64,000 nucleotides of DNA from Aeromonas cavernicola (GTDB lineage: Bacteria; Pseudomonadota; Gammaproteobacteria; Enterobacterales; Aeromonadaceae). Shown here piece by piece: positions 36,709-46,465 of the stretch. The notes beneath the pieces are model-generated. The model ran no database searches. It was given only the letters and a program-made list of their open reading frames with translations, and was not told the origin of the DNA. How positions within the stretch are numbered: position 1 is the first letter of the stretch; each line of letters begins with the position of its first letter. The translations under genes and the position numbers were made by a program. The stretch is taken from NCBI RefSeq assembly GCF_002795305.1, contig NZ_PGGC01000045.1, positions 1 to 64,000 of the forward strand. Direction: 5' to 3'.

Positions 36709-37340
36709 GATTTGAGCACCAAGGGTTTAGCATTATGCTCGGTGAGCTGCTTGATCACGGCATCAATGCCATTTTGGCGAATCAGGCCGCCCAATTCATT
36801 TTGCTTAGCGGAGAGTAGGCTAATTCCTTCGGCGACCATGTCGAATGCTTTCCACTCGCCAGTTTTGTTATTTTTACGCAATTTAAATTCGAGAAATATA
36901 TCAGGTTTGCCAGCTTCCTTTACGCTGAGGTTCACCGCCGTAATATTGCTATCACTAGGGGCTTTGCTCGGCTCCACCTTGACGGTCTGCTTGTCGAAAT
37001 GGGCTAGTGCATCAGCGTATGAGCTCACCATGTATTCGGTAAATACTGCGACAAATGCATCGCGCTGAGCGGGGGTCGTTTGCTTGATCTGGTTGCCAAG
37101 GACTTTATATGCTGCGAAACGATTATCGACGTAAGGCAATAGCTCTTCACGGATAATGACACGTAAGTGCTCAGGGTTACTTTTGATCAGTTTTTGATCG
37201 GCTTTAAGGCGAGCAAATGTCTGTTTTGCTGCCATATCGACGAGTGCATTGGGGTCTTTGGCATCCACCGCTGCGTGAAGAGATAGTGAAACCATCATGC
37301 TAGTGATCAAGCCCAGCAGTAGGACAATTTTTCTAAACAT
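36705..37340 (-). CDS. mlaC: MlaC, periplasmic phospholipid-binding protein
   Basis: 211 aa with a signal peptide (residues 1-24, ending LHA). It carries phospholipids across the periplasm between the outer-membrane MlaA complex and inner-membrane MlaFEDB. Tgt2/MlaC patterns seen: REELLPYVDNRFAAYKVLG and the C-terminal block EWKAFDMVAEGISLLSAKQ. mlaA is not in the window. It lies 2 bp downstream of mlaD. Confidence 0.94.
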   Translation of the reverse strand: MFRKIVLLLGLITSMMVSLSLHAAVDAKDPNALVDMAAKQTFARLKADQKLIKSNPEHLRVIIREELLPYVDNRFAAYKVLGNQIKQTTPAQRDAFVAVFTEYMVSSYADALAHFDKQTVKVEPSKAPSDSNITAVNLSVKEAGKPDIFLEFKLRKNNKTGEWKAFDMVAEGISLLSAKQNELGGLIRQNGIDAVIKQLTEHNAKPLVLKS

Positions 37341-37342
37341 GG

Positions 37343-37840
37343 TTACTCCTTATTGCTGTCTGATTTGTTATCGGATGACTGATTGTAAAGAAACTTACCA
37401 ATCAGGTCCTCTAGCACGATAGCGGACTTGGTATCTTCAATCAGGTCACCGTCTTTGAGCATGTTGGTGCCCATTTCCTCGTCACTGAAGCCAGGTACTA
37501 GACCAATGTACTGCTCGCCGAGTAGACCAGAGGTGAGAATCGAAAGCGTACTGGTATCCGCAAATTCCCCAGCACTTTTTTGCATCATCAAGGTGACTTC
37601 GGGAACCTGGGTTTTCGGATCTAATACGACATTACTTACTCGGCCGACGACCACCCCCCCAACCTTGACGGGTGAGCGGATTTTGAGGCCGCCGATGTTA
37701 TCGAAATGCGCGCGTAAGGTATAGGTCTCCCCCTCTGGTTTGAAGCTCAAACCTGCCACTTGCAGTGCCAGTGCCAACACTGCGCCTATGCTGGCTAGCA
37801 TGAAGATACCGACTAAGAATTCTGTTTTGCTGAACTTCAT
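37343..37840 (-). CDS. mlaD: MlaD, MCE-domain subunit of the Mla transporter
   Basis: 165 aa from ATG 37840 (MKFSKTEFLVG). One N-terminal membrane helix (residues ~8-28), then a single MCE domain with GLKIRSPVKVGGVVVGRV and GLLGEQYIGLVPG. It forms the hexameric ring on the periplasmic face that hands lipid to or from MlaC. The longer upstream frame overlaps mlaE and is not the start. Confidence 0.94.
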   Translation of the reverse strand: MKFSKTEFLVGIFMLASIGAVLALALQVAGLSFKPEGETYTLRAHFDNIGGLKIRSPVKVGGVVVGRVSNVVLDPKTQVPEVTLMMQKSAGEFADTSTLSILTSGLLGEQYIGLVPGFSDEEMGTNMLKDGDLIEDTKSAIVLEDLIGKFLYNQSSDNKSDSNKE

Positions 37841-37847
37841 CTTTACC

Positions 37848-38627
37848 TTACCCAAACATGACTGCGGTGAGTATAAAATCCAAGCCGAGTACGGCGAGGG
37901 ACGAGTGAACCACGGTGCGGGTCGTGGCTTGGCTGATCCCTGCCGAAGTCGGCTTGGCATCGTAGCCATTAAAAAGTGCGATCCAAGAGATCACGAGAGC
38001 AAAAATGACGCTCTTGATGGCACCCTGCATAATGTCGTCATACCAGTCGACGGAGGCCTGCATAGCAGACCAAAAACTTCCTTCGTCAACACCCAGTAAA
38101 TCTACCCCTACTAGCTTGCCACCCACGATACCGATGAGGCTGAACATAAATGCCAAAAGCGGCATGCTGATCGCACCCGCCCAGAAGCGTGGCGCAACTA
38201 CACGACGTAAGGGATCGACAGCCATCATTTCCAAGCTAGACAGCTGTTCGGTTGCTTTCATCAAACCAATTTCGGCAGTAAGAGCTGACCCTGCGCGTCC
38301 TGCGAAAAGCAGTGCGGTGACCACAGGCCCGAGCTCTCGCAGTAAAGAGAGCGAAACCAGTGGCCCCAGACTCTGCTCGGCACCGAAATCCTTTAGTACG
38401 TTGTAGCCTTGCAGCGACAGCACCATGCCGATAAATAGACCTGACACCAAGATGATGGCGACGGATTGTACACCGACCACATAGAGTTGCTGCACGAGCA
38501 GCGGAAAGTGTTTGCGGGGTTCGGGTTTGCCTACCAGCGCATGGAACAGCATAATCGTTGCGCGCCCAAGAGAGCTCATGGCCCGAATGCCAATCCGACC
38601 TAGGTTGCTTATTTGGTTTATTAGCAT
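37848..38627 (-). CDS. mlaE: MlaE, permease of the Mla transporter
   Basis: 259 aa permease with about five to six membrane segments. Motifs [23 protein letters not shown] and [13 protein letters not shown] are diagnostic of the MlaE/TGD1 family. ATG overlaps the mlaF stop by one base. Confidence 0.95.
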   Translation of the reverse strand: MLINQISNLGRIGIRAMSSLGRATIMLFHALVGKPEPRKHFPLLVQQLYVVGVQSVAIILVSGLFIGMVLSLQGYNVLKDFGAEQSLGPLVSLSLLRELGPVVTALLFAGRAGSALTAEIGLMKATEQLSSLEMMAVDPLRRVVAPRFWAGAISMPLLAFMFSLIGIVGGKLVGVDLLGVDEGSFWSAMQASVDWYDDIMQGAIKSVIFALVISWIALFNGYDAKPTSAGISQATTRTVVHSSLAVLGLDFILTAVMFG

Positions 38628-39427
38628 CAGAGATCCTGTAGCAGATCGCCTGCTGGAAAATGAAATGGGACAGGACCATCGGGCAATCCGCGAAGAAATT
38701 GCTCGACTTCTGGGTTGTGCTCTTCACGTAGCTGAGCTGGGGTACCATGTGCCACCACCTTGCGGTTAGCAATGATATAAGCGTAGTCAGCGATGCTCAG
38801 TACCTCTTTAACATCATGCGTAACAATGACAGAGGTGATACCAAGAGCATCATTGAGCTCTTTGATGAGTTTCACTAGTACTGCCATGGTGATGGGATCC
38901 TGACCCACGAATGGCTCATCATACATAATGAGGTCTGGGTCTAGGGCAATAGATCTAGCAAGCGCGGCACGGCGAGCCATGCCTCCAGATAATTCAGAAG
39001 GCATCAGGTTAGCAGCCCCCCGTAGCCCGACGGCGTGCAACTTCATCATGACTATCGTGTGGATCAACTCTTCCGGTAGGCCGGAATGCTCGCGTAGCGG
39101 GAATGCGACGTTGTCATAGACCGTCATACCGGTAAATAGTGCGCCGCTTTGAAACAACATGCTCATCCGTTTACGCACCTCATAGAGGCGACGCCGAGAC
39201 AGCGTGGCAATATTCTCACCATCAAAGAGGATTTGGCCTGATTCAGGCTTAATCTGGCCACCAATCAAGCGTAATAAGGTGGTCTTACCTATACCACTCG
39301 GCCCCATAACCGCGGTGACCTTACCACGAGGAATGGTTAGGTTTATCCCATCGTACAACAGCCGATCTGCATGACTAAACGTCAGGTCAGAAATGGTGAT
39401 CAGGTCATCGTTCAAACCGTTATCCAT
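38627..39427 (-). CDS. mlaF: MlaF, ATP-binding subunit of the Mla transporter
   Basis: 266 aa ABC ATPase that powers phospholipid transport to keep outer-membrane asymmetry: Walker [13 protein letters not shown], signature [14 protein letters not shown], Walker [14 protein letters not shown]-loop VTHD. It leads the mla operon; the divergent kdsD gene starts 205 bp away, so promoters for both directions lie between. Confidence 0.95.
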   Translation of the reverse strand: MDNGLNDDLITISDLTFSHADRLLYDGINLTIPRGKVTAVMGPSGIGKTTLLRLIGGQIKPESGQILFDGENIATLSRRRLYEVRKRMSMLFQSGALFTGMTVYDNVAFPLREHSGLPEELIHTIVMMKLHAVGLRGAANLMPSELSGGMARRAALARSIALDPDLIMYDEPFVGQDPITMAVLVKLIKELNDALGITSVIVTHDVKEVLSIADYAYIIANRKVVAHGTPAQLREEHNPEVEQFLRGLPDGPVPFHFPAGDLLQDL

Positions 39428-39632
39428 CCCATGTAAATGAAGTGCGGATTTTATGGGCTAGTCTAGGGCTTCGCAACTACAAGGAACAGCTGCTAGTCAG
39501 CCATAAAGCCCGATTATGTAGTAATTGTTTGTAACAAAATACGTCACATTGGCACAGCCAACCATACGATTCGCTTATCAGAGCAGACTTTTTTATAATC
39601 CCGCAGCTAATTTCGGTCCGGAGCTGTGTTTT

Positions 39633-40628
39633 ATGTCTGCAAAGTCTGACAACGTGTCTCACCAATTCGATTATCGTCGTAGTGCTCGTGCAGTGCTAGA
39701 TATTGAAAAACAAGCAATTGAAGGTCTCTATCAGTATTTAAACGAAGCATTCGAGCGCGCGTGCGAAATGATACTCCACTGCAGTGGTAAGATAGTTGTC
39801 ACAGGCATGGGCAAATCGGGTCATATTGGCAGCAAGATTGCTGCTACGTTGGCCAGTACGGGAACGCCTGCCTTCTTTCTTCATCCTGGTGAAGCGAGTC
39901 ATGGCGACTTGGGGATGATTTCTGGCAGCGATCTTATTATCGCTATTTCCAATTCCGGTGAGAGTGACGAAATTCTAGCGTTATTGCCGGTACTCAAGCG
40001 GCGTGGTATCCGGCTGATTTGTATGACGGGTAACCCAGCGTCCACTATGGCTAAAGAAGCCGATGTTCATTTATGTATCAGAGTAGAAAAAGAAGCTTGC
40101 CCGTTGGGGCTAGCACCGACCTCGAGTACGACCGCCACATTAGTGATGGGTGATGCGTTGGCGGTGGCATTACTGGAAGCGCGCGGCTTTACCGCAGATG
40201 ATTTCGCGTTGTCGCATCCCGGCGGATCTTTAGGTAAGCGTCTGTTATTGCGCGTCGGTGATTTGATGCACGTTGGCGATCAGTTGCCCCAAGTTGGTAT
40301 AGATGCCACCATCAGCGAAGCGTTACTTGAAGTTAGTCGCAAAGGGTTGGGTATGACAGCGATCGTTAATATCGACGGTCAGCTTGCCGGGTTATTTACC
40401 GATGGCGATCTACGCCGAGTTTTAGATCAACAAGTGGATATTCATTTCACCCCTATCAGCAGGGTGATGACCACGCACTGTGTTACCGTCAGACCAGAAA
40501 TGATGGCTGCTGAAGCGGTCAAATTGATGGAAACAAGAAAAATCAACGGATTATTGGTGGTGGATGAAGACAAGCGCCTTAAGGGGGCTTTCAACATGCA
40601 TGACTTGCTGAAAGCTGGGGTGATTTGA
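39633..40628 (+). CDS. kdsD: Arabinose-5-phosphate isomerase KdsD
   Basis: Converts ribulose 5-phosphate to arabinose 5-phosphate, the entry to Kdo synthesis. 331 aa: SIS domain (GKIVVTGMGKSGHIGSKIAA; HPGEASHGDLGM) and two CBS domains in the last ~130 residues. ATG 39633 with GGAG upstream is chosen over the longer frame. First gene of kdsD-kdsC-lptC-lptA-lptB-rpoN-hpf-ptsN-rapZ-npr. Confidence 0.94.
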   Translation: MSAKSDNVSHQFDYRRSARAVLDIEKQAIEGLYQYLNEAFERACEMILHCSGKIVVTGMGKSGHIGSKIAATLASTGTPAFFLHPGEASHGDLGMISGSDLIIAISNSGESDEILALLPVLKRRGIRLICMTGNPASTMAKEADVHLCIRVEKEACPLGLAPTSSTTATLVMGDALAVALLEARGFTADDFALSHPGGSLGKRLLLRVGDLMHVGDQLPQVGIDATISEALLEVSRKGLGMTAIVNIDGQLAGLFTDGDLRRVLDQQVDIHFTPISRVMTTHCVTVRPEMMAAEAVKLMETRKINGLLVVDEDKRLKGAFNMHDLLKAGVI

Positions 40629-41182
40629 TGCAACACGTAGCGACCTTATATGGTTCGGTAACGCGCAGTCAGTATGAAAAAGCCGCTCATATTCGCCTGT
40701 TAGTATGTGATGTGGATGGGGTGCTATCCAATGGTCTCATCTATATGGGCAATGATGGTGAAGAGCTGAAAACGTTCTGTACTCGTGATGGGGCAGGAAT
40801 GCGTGCCCTGCTCACGGCAGGCATCGAGATTGCAATTATTACTGGGCGAACATCTCGCATCGTGAGCAATCGGATGCAAAGCCTCGGTGTTACCCATATT
40901 GTGCAAGGTGCTGATCACAAATTGCCTCATTTTGAAGCCTTGTTGACCCAGTTAGGATTAGATGCGTCACAAGCTGCCTACATGGGGGATGACACTATCG
41001 ACTTACCTGTGATGGAGGCCTGTGGCCTTGGCATTGCTGTTGCCGATGCACACCCGCTCGTGCTGAGCCGTGCTGACTTAGTGACGCGCCTAGGTGGCGG
41101 GATGGGGGCAGTGCGTGAGGTATGTGACTTAATTTTACAAGCGCAAGGACATGGCGATTACCAGCCCGAGGTGTCGGTATGA
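40628..41182 (+). CDS. kdsC: 3-deoxy-D-manno-octulosonate 8-phosphate phosphatase
   Basis: HAD-family phosphatase producing free Kdo for the lipopolysaccharide core. 184 aa: LLVCDVDGVLSNG (nucleophile Asp), ITGRTS and YMGDDTIDLPVM. ATG 40628 overlaps the kdsD stop by one base. Small tetrameric C0-type HAD enzyme. Confidence 0.95.
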   Translation: MQHVATLYGSVTRSQYEKAAHIRLLVCDVDGVLSNGLIYMGNDGEELKTFCTRDGAGMRALLTAGIEIAIITGRTSRIVSNRMQSLGVTHIVQGADHKLPHFEALLTQLGLDASQAAYMGDDTIDLPVMEACGLGIAVADAHPLVLSRADLVTRLGGGMGAVREVCDLILQAQGHGDYQPEVSV

Positions 41183-41739
41183 GCAGGCAGACTCCGTTGT
41201 TTGCCCTGTTATTTTTAGTGGCGCTTGTCGCATGGCAGCTCAGTAAAGTTGATCCGATAGTGAATGAGACAGCAAAAACAGAGCATTATCAGCCAGATTT
41301 TATCGCTAAGGGACTAGTGACCACTCGTTTCGATATCAACGGCAAGCGCACTGAGCGTCTTGAGTCGGACTATGCAGAGTATTTTCAGATTCTTGAGCAA
41401 GCGACCTTCGAGCAGCCGGTCGTTTATCTCTTCGATGAGAGTGGAAGAGATGAATGGAAGGTTACGGCTGAGACGGGCGTACTCAATATTGATGACAGTG
41501 TAATTTTGCGTGAAAAGGTCCATTTGACTGGTCTGCAGCCGACCTCTTTTATTGCGACGTTAGATACTCCATATCTGGAACTGGATCTGGTGACTCAGCA
41601 TGTGCGCAGCAATCAATACGTAAACATAGTGGGTCGGGATTTTCAGACCCGAGGAGTTGGCTTAAAAGGTCAGCTGGAACGCAAATATTTCGAGTTATTG
41701 GATCAAGGTCATGCCATTTATTTCAATGAAAAACGTTAA
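41179..41739 (+). CDS. lptC: LptC, lipopolysaccharide transport bridge protein
   Basis: 186 aa. One N-terminal membrane anchor (residues ~6-22), then a periplasmic beta-jellyroll. It links the LptBFG extractor to LptA. ATGA overlap with kdsC. Weakly conserved family; position and anchor-plus-jellyroll layout support the call. Confidence 0.92.
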   Translation: MSRQTPLFALLFLVALVAWQLSKVDPIVNETAKTEHYQPDFIAKGLVTTRFDINGKRTERLESDYAEYFQILEQATFEQPVVYLFDESGRDEWKVTAETGVLNIDDSVILREKVHLTGLQPTSFIATLDTPYLELDLVTQHVRSNQYVNIVGRDFQTRGVGLKGQLERKYFELLDQGHAIYFNEKR

Positions 41740-42253
41740 CTTAGTTTTTGCAACACTGCTGCTGGGTGGTCATTTAATTGCAAAGGAGTCTGATTTTGCC
41801 GAAAAGGTCTCTGTCGCTGCGGTGAAACAGATAGCCGAAATGCAGGACAATCGCATCACCTTCGAGCAGGATGTGGCCATTACGCAAGGCACTATCAAGA
41901 TCAAGGCTGATAAAGTGGTTGTGAGTCGTTCTGGTGAAAAAGGTGCAGAGGTGATGACTGCCTATGGTCAGCCCGCAACCTTCTTTCAGATCCTCGATAA
42001 CGGAAAACCAGTCAATGCTCATGGTAATAGTATTCGCTACGAGCTGAAGAATCGTTTGGTGACCATTACCGGGAACGGTCAGTTGAAACAAGAGGACAGT
42101 CAAGTCAATGGCGACTTGATCCGCTATGACATTGTCAAGCAACAGATGATTGCGGAGAGTAAGGCGCCCAATCAGCGAGTGAAAACCGTGTTCCTTCCTG
42201 ATCAAATAGAAAACTTCGACAAACCCACCGATCGTAAAAACCAGGGAAAATAA
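41726..42253 (+). CDS. lptA: LptA, periplasmic lipopolysaccharide bridge
   Basis: 175 aa from ATG 41726 (MKNVNLVFATLL), with a signal peptide to about residue 20 and an OstA-like jellyroll (ITFEQDVAITQGTIKIKADK). Oligomers carry LPS from LptC to LptD. An ATG at 41711 would sit against its own ribosome site and spoil the signal. Its start overlaps the end of lptC by 14 bp. Confidence 0.92.
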   Translation: MKNVNLVFATLLLGGHLIAKESDFAEKVSVAAVKQIAEMQDNRITFEQDVAITQGTIKIKADKVVVSRSGEKGAEVMTAYGQPATFFQILDNGKPVNAHGNSIRYELKNRLVTITGNGQLKQEDSQVNGDLIRYDIVKQQMIAESKAPNQRVKTVFLPDQIENFDKPTDRKNQGK

Positions 42254-42256
42254 ACC

Positions 42257-42982
42257 ATGGCAGTGTTAAAAGCAGTGGGGCTGCAGAAGAGTTATAAACG
42301 GCGAATGGTCGTCAGTGATGTGAGTCTAGAGGTCGGGACAGGCCAGATAGTGGGTTTGTTGGGGCCAAATGGGGCAGGTAAAACAACCTCTTTTTACATG
42401 ATCGTAGGCTTGGTACAGCGAGATGCGGGGCTTATTACGATCGATGAGCAAGATATTAGCTTGCAGCCGATGCATGTACGTGCCCGTAATGGCATCGGTT
42501 ACTTACCTCAGGAAGCATCGATTTTTCGCCACCTATCGGTATTCGATAATCTAATGGGTGTGATGCAGACCCGCAAAGGACTAAGTCGTGAGCAGCGGGA
42601 GGACAGGGTTCAGCAATTATTGGAAGAGTTCAATATTACCCATATCCGTAATAACTTGGGGCAGAGCCTTTCTGGTGGCGAGCGACGGCGGGTTGAAATA
42701 GCACGAGCTCTGGCAGCTGAACCACGTTTTATCTTGTTGGATGAGCCATTCGCCGGCGTTGATCCTATCTCGGTGATTGACATCAAAAAAATAATCCAGC
42801 ATCTCAAGGACCGGGGGTTAGGTGTTTTGATCACGGATCATAACGTTAGAGAGACGTTGGCGGTCTGTGAAAAGGCCTATATCGTTAGCCATGGCAAGAT
42901 GATCGCAGAGGGTACTCCGGTGGAAATCCTTGCTGATGAGCAGGTCAAGCGTGTCTATTTGGGTGATCAATTCAGTCTATAG
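42257..42982 (+). CDS. lptB: LptB, ATPase of the lipopolysaccharide exporter
   Basis: 241 aa ABC ATPase: Walker [30 protein letters not shown], signature [13 protein letters not shown], Walker [14 protein letters not shown]. Powers LPS extraction with LptFG, which are encoded elsewhere. Lies 3 bp after lptA. Confidence 0.96.
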   Translation: MAVLKAVGLQKSYKRRMVVSDVSLEVGTGQIVGLLGPNGAGKTTSFYMIVGLVQRDAGLITIDEQDISLQPMHVRARNGIGYLPQEASIFRHLSVFDNLMGVMQTRKGLSREQREDRVQQLLEEFNITHIRNNLGQSLSGGERRRVEIARALAAEPRFILLDEPFAGVDPISVIDIKKIIQHLKDRGLGVLITDHNVRETLAVCEKAYIVSHGKMIAEGTPVEILADEQVKRVYLGDQFSL

Positions 42983-43048
42983 TAAGGGGACATCTCTTCA
43001 TGTTTATGAAGAGTGCCTCGATCGAAGCATAAGGATATCCCGACGTAG

Positions 43049-44488
43049 ATGAAGCCGACATTACAGTTGCGTCTTGGCCAATCCTTGACGATGACGCCGC
43101 AATTACAACAAGCGATTCGTCTGCTCCAGCTCTCCACTCTGGAACTTCAGCAGGAAATTCAACAGGCACTCGATAGCAATCCGTTGCTAGAACAAGAGGA
43201 AAATGACGCAAAAGAGACGGCGTCGGAGCTAGAAAACGATGCTGCGCAGCTAGATTCTAGTGATGCCATGGCTCAAGAGCAGATGCCTGATGAACTGCCG
43301 GTTGATACCACATGGGATGATGTCTATTCCGCAGGGACGGCCCAAAGTGCAGGGCCTGCCTATGATGGTGAAGATAGTGTTTATCAGGGGGAGACAACAG
43401 AAAGTCTGCAAGATTACCTACTTTGGCAGATGCGGCTAACCCCATTTAGTGATCTAGATGCTGCCATTGCCCTTGCCATCATCGATGCAATTGATGAATC
43501 TGGTTACTTGACCGTTGAGCTCACGGATATTCAGGCTGCCGTAACCAGTGATGATGTTGAAGTAGAGCTTGACGAGATTGAAGCCGTACTTAAGCGAGTT
43601 CAACACTTTGACCCAGTAGGGGTCGCCGCTCGCTCGGTACAGGAGTGTTTGCTCATCCAGTTAGGACAATATGATCCATTGACACCGTGGCTGCATGAAG
43701 CGAGAGAGGTGATTTCTGAGCACATGGGGTTACTCGGAAGCCGTGATTACCGTACCTTAGCGCGCAAGACTCGCCTCAAAGAGAGCGACCTCAAAGAAGT
43801 GCTTGATTTGATTTTACTGTTAGAGCCACGGCCAGGTAACTATATCATCCATAGTGACTCTCAATACGTGATACCAGATGTCTCTGTAGTAAAGCGCCAA
43901 GATCGTTGGGTTGTGGAGCTTAATCCGGATTCGGCACCACGGATCCGCGTCAATGAAACCTATGCTGCTATGGCTCGCAATGCGCGTAGTAGTACCGATA
44001 CTCAGTTTATTCGTTCCCATCTACAAGAAGCCAAGTGGTTCATCAAAAGCCTAGAGAGCCGCAATGATACGCTGCTGAAAGTTGCATGTTGTATTGTTGA
44101 ACAGCAGCAGGGCTTTTTTGAGTATGGTGAAGAGGCCATGAAACCCATGGTACTCAATGATATTGCCGATGCGGTGGAGATGCATGAGTCGACCATTTCT
44201 AGGGTAACGACTCAAAAGTATATGCATACACCGCGAGGTATTTTCGAGTTGAAGTTTTTCTTCTCCAGTCATGTGAACACCGAAGGAGGAGGGGAGTGCT
44301 CATCGACAGCTATTCGTGCGCTGATCAAAAAAATGGTTATGGCAGAAAACCCTGCCAAGCCACTAAGTGATAGCAAGATCGCGGATTTGTTGGCCGAACA
44401 GGGTATCATGGTGGCAAGACGAACGATCGCTAAGTACCGTGAATCTTTATTGATCCCACCATCCAATCAGCGCAAACGCCTGGTTTAG
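43049..44488 (+). CDS. rpoN: RNA polymerase sigma-54 factor
   Basis: 479 aa. Region I begins [20 protein letters not shown] (Gln-rich, activator-responsive). An acidic region II covers residues ~50-115. The DNA-binding domain carries the helix-turn-helix ([20 protein letters not shown]) and the RpoN box [10 protein letters not shown] near the C-terminus. Needed for enhancer-dependent nitrogen and other promoters. It sits between lptB and hpf, as in most proteobacteria. Confidence 0.97.
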   Translation: MKPTLQLRLGQSLTMTPQLQQAIRLLQLSTLELQQEIQQALDSNPLLEQEENDAKETASELENDAAQLDSSDAMAQEQMPDELPVDTTWDDVYSAGTAQSAGPAYDGEDSVYQGETTESLQDYLLWQMRLTPFSDLDAAIALAIIDAIDESGYLTVELTDIQAAVTSDDVEVELDEIEAVLKRVQHFDPVGVAARSVQECLLIQLGQYDPLTPWLHEAREVISEHMGLLGSRDYRTLARKTRLKESDLKEVLDLILLLEPRPGNYIIHSDSQYVIPDVSVVKRQDRWVVELNPDSAPRIRVNETYAAMARNARSSTDTQFIRSHLQEAKWFIKSLESRNDTLLKVACCIVEQQQGFFEYGEEAMKPMVLNDIADAVEMHESTISRVTTQKYMHTPRGIFELKFFFSSHVNTEGGGECSSTAIRALIKKMVMAENPAKPLSDSKIADLLAEQGIMVARRTIAKYRESLLIPPSNQRKRLV

Positions 44489-44510
44489 GCAAAACAGAAG
44501 GAAAATTGTT

Positions 44511-44798
44511 ATGCAAATTAACCTGACCGGACACCATGTTGAGATCACTGAAGCTTTACGTGATTATGTGAATAATAAGTTTGCCAAGCTAGAGCGTCAT
44601 TTTGACCACATCAACAATGTACATGTGGTGCTTAGCGTTGAAAAATTGAACCAGATAGCCGAAGCCAAGCTTCATGTGAATGGAGGCGAGGTGTTCGCTA
44701 ACTCAGAGCACACAGATATGTACGCGGCCATCGATATCTTGCTCGATAAACTAGACCGGCAAGTTATCAAGCACAAAGATAAGCTAAACAAAAAATAA
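44511..44798 (+). CDS. hpf: Ribosome hibernation promoting factor, short form
   Basis: 95 aa, S30AE fold: MQINLTGHHVEITEALRDYV and a basic C-terminal helix (DRQVIKHKDKLNKK). The short form stabilises 100S ribosome dimers in stationary phase with RMF. 22 bp after rpoN. Confidence 0.94.
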   Translation: MQINLTGHHVEITEALRDYVNNKFAKLERHFDHINNVHVVLSVEKLNQIAEAKLHVNGGEVFANSEHTDMYAAIDILLDKLDRQVIKHKDKLNKK

Positions 44799-44800
44799 TT

Positions 44801-45247
44801 ATGCAACTTGAACACATACTGAGTCTGGGCTGCACCAAGAGTGCAGTCCCTTGTACTAGCAAAAAACGAGCGCTGGAAATCATCAGCGAGTTGGCTGCTG
44901 AACGGCTTGGCACTTCTCGGCAAACGCTGTTTGAGTGCTTGTTAGCGCGTGAAAAAATGGGCAGTACTGGGATTGGGGCCGGTATCGCGATACCCCATGG
45001 TCGAATCGATGACGAATTCCCGCCAACCGCGATTCTAATGACGTTTGCTGAGCCTATTGCCTTCGATGCGATAGATAACCAACCGGTAGACCTCTTATTT
45101 GCCTTATTGGTACCAGAAAGTGAGTGCAAACAGCACCTCAAAACGTTGTCGTTGATGGCGTCGAAGTTGGGTGACAAGGCGGTTTGTCGCCAGTTACGTC
45201 AAGCTCAGAGTGATGAAGAGCTATACCAAGTGATGACCTCTGCCTGA
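44801..45247 (+). CDS. ptsN: Nitrogen-PTS enzyme IIA
   Basis: 148 aa EIIA-Ntr. The phosphorylated His is in IGAGIAIPHGRID. It receives phosphate from NPr and regulates potassium and nitrogen-related targets rather than moving sugar. Begins 2 bp after hpf. Confidence 0.95.
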   Translation: MQLEHILSLGCTKSAVPCTSKKRALEIISELAAERLGTSRQTLFECLLAREKMGSTGIGAGIAIPHGRIDDEFPPTAILMTFAEPIAFDAIDNQPVDLLFALLVPESECKQHLKTLSLMASKLGDKAVCRQLRQAQSDEELYQVMTSA

Positions 45248-45288
45248 TCGAAAGATGTGGGTGATAGCTTTTAGGGTGGGAGAATAAC

Positions 45289-46164
45289 ATGCAGTTAATC
45301 GTGGTCAGTGGCCGCTCTGGGTCAGGTAAAACGGTTGCTCTGCGAGTGTTAGAGGATCTTGGCTACTACTGTGTCGACAACTTACCAGTTAACTTGTTGC
45401 CGCAGTTGATCGTGTCAGTTGAAAGCCAGTGTGACAAGCTAGCTGTTAGCATTGATGTGCGTAACCTGCCAAGTGACCCAGAAAAACTAGAGCTCCTGTT
45501 AGCTCAGGTTCGTAATGAGCGCCGGGTTGAGTTTGCCAGCTTTTTCTTTGATGCGGATAATGGTGCCTTGCTCAAACGTTATGGCGAAAGTCGCCGGTTA
45601 CATCCACTTTCGCGTAATAACTTGTCGTTGGACGAGGCGATTCGGGAAGAGACCCATTTGCTGGCCCCCCTTTCTTCAACGGCAGATCTCCGTATCGATA
45701 CCACCAGCCTGAGTATTCATGAGCTGAGTGAGTTTATTAAGACTCGGGTGCTGGGCAAAAAAGAGAATGAGCTGGTTTTAGTATTCGAATCATTTGGCTT
45801 TAAATACGGTATTCCCAAGGATGCGGACTTTGTATTTGATGCGCGTTTTCTACCTAATCCTCACTGGGTGCCAGAGCTAAAGCCCTTTACCGGTAAAGAT
45901 ACCCCTGTTATCAACTATCTCTCACAGCAGGCTGATGTAATGCGTTTTATTCAGCAGATCGAGAATATGTTGGTAACTTGGTTACCGCATTTAGAGCGCA
46001 ATAACCGCAGTTATGTGACGGTAGGTATTGGTTGTACCGGTGGCCAGCACCGGTCGGTTTTTATGGTAGAGCATTTAGCGAACACCTTTGTTCAGATGGG
46101 TAAAAATGTGCAGACCCGCCATCGAACACTGGATAAAGCAGCCCCCCATCTTGAGCTGAAATAG
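45289..46164 (+). CDS. rapZ: RNase adapter protein RapZ
   Basis: 291 aa. N-terminal P-loop [20 protein letters not shown]-terminal domain with [12 protein letters not shown] and a Lys/His-rich end. In E. coli it delivers the GlmZ small RNA to RNase E and so tunes glucosamine-6-phosphate synthesis. Within the ptsN-rapZ-npr set. Confidence 0.95.
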   Translation: MQLIVVSGRSGSGKTVALRVLEDLGYYCVDNLPVNLLPQLIVSVESQCDKLAVSIDVRNLPSDPEKLELLLAQVRNERRVEFASFFFDADNGALLKRYGESRRLHPLSRNNLSLDEAIREETHLLAPLSSTADLRIDTTSLSIHELSEFIKTRVLGKKENELVLVFESFGFKYGIPKDADFVFDARFLPNPHWVPELKPFTGKDTPVINYLSQQADVMRFIQQIENMLVTWLPHLERNNRSYVTVGIGCTGGQHRSVFMVEHLANTFVQMGKNVQTRHRTLDKAAPHLELK

Positions 46165-46172
46165 GATTTTTC

Positions 46173-46445
46173 ATGACAGTCTGTGCTTCGGTAGAAGTGA
46201 AAAACAAGCTGGGTATTCATGCTCGGCCTGCCATGATGCTGTTTGAATTGGTGCAGGGCTTTGATGCCCATGTGTTGCTGCGTAACGAAGAGGGTGTCGA
46301 AGCGGATGCAGACAGCGTGATTGGTTTGTTGATGCTCGATTCAGCCCAAGGTAAGCAGGTACAAGTTCAGGCTGATGGTCCTGAAGAAGTTGAAGCGTTA
46401 GCCGCAGTCGTGGCGTTATTTACTTCTGGCTTTCATGAGGAGTAA
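46173..46445 (+). CDS. npr: NPr, phosphocarrier protein of the nitrogen PTS
   Basis: 90 aa HPr-like protein. [15 protein letters not shown] contains the phosphorylated His. It passes phosphate from EI-Ntr (ptsP, not here) to PtsN. 8 bp after rapZ; convergent with the PRD regulator. A 6-bp hairpin (aagtga/tcactt, 46444-46459) spans the stop. Confidence 0.93.
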   Translation: MTVCASVEVKNKLGIHARPAMMLFELVQGFDAHVLLRNEEGVEADADSVIGLLMLDSAQGKQVQVQADGPEEVEALAAVVALFTSGFHEE

Positions 46446-46465
46446 GTGACCCCTCACTTGATCAC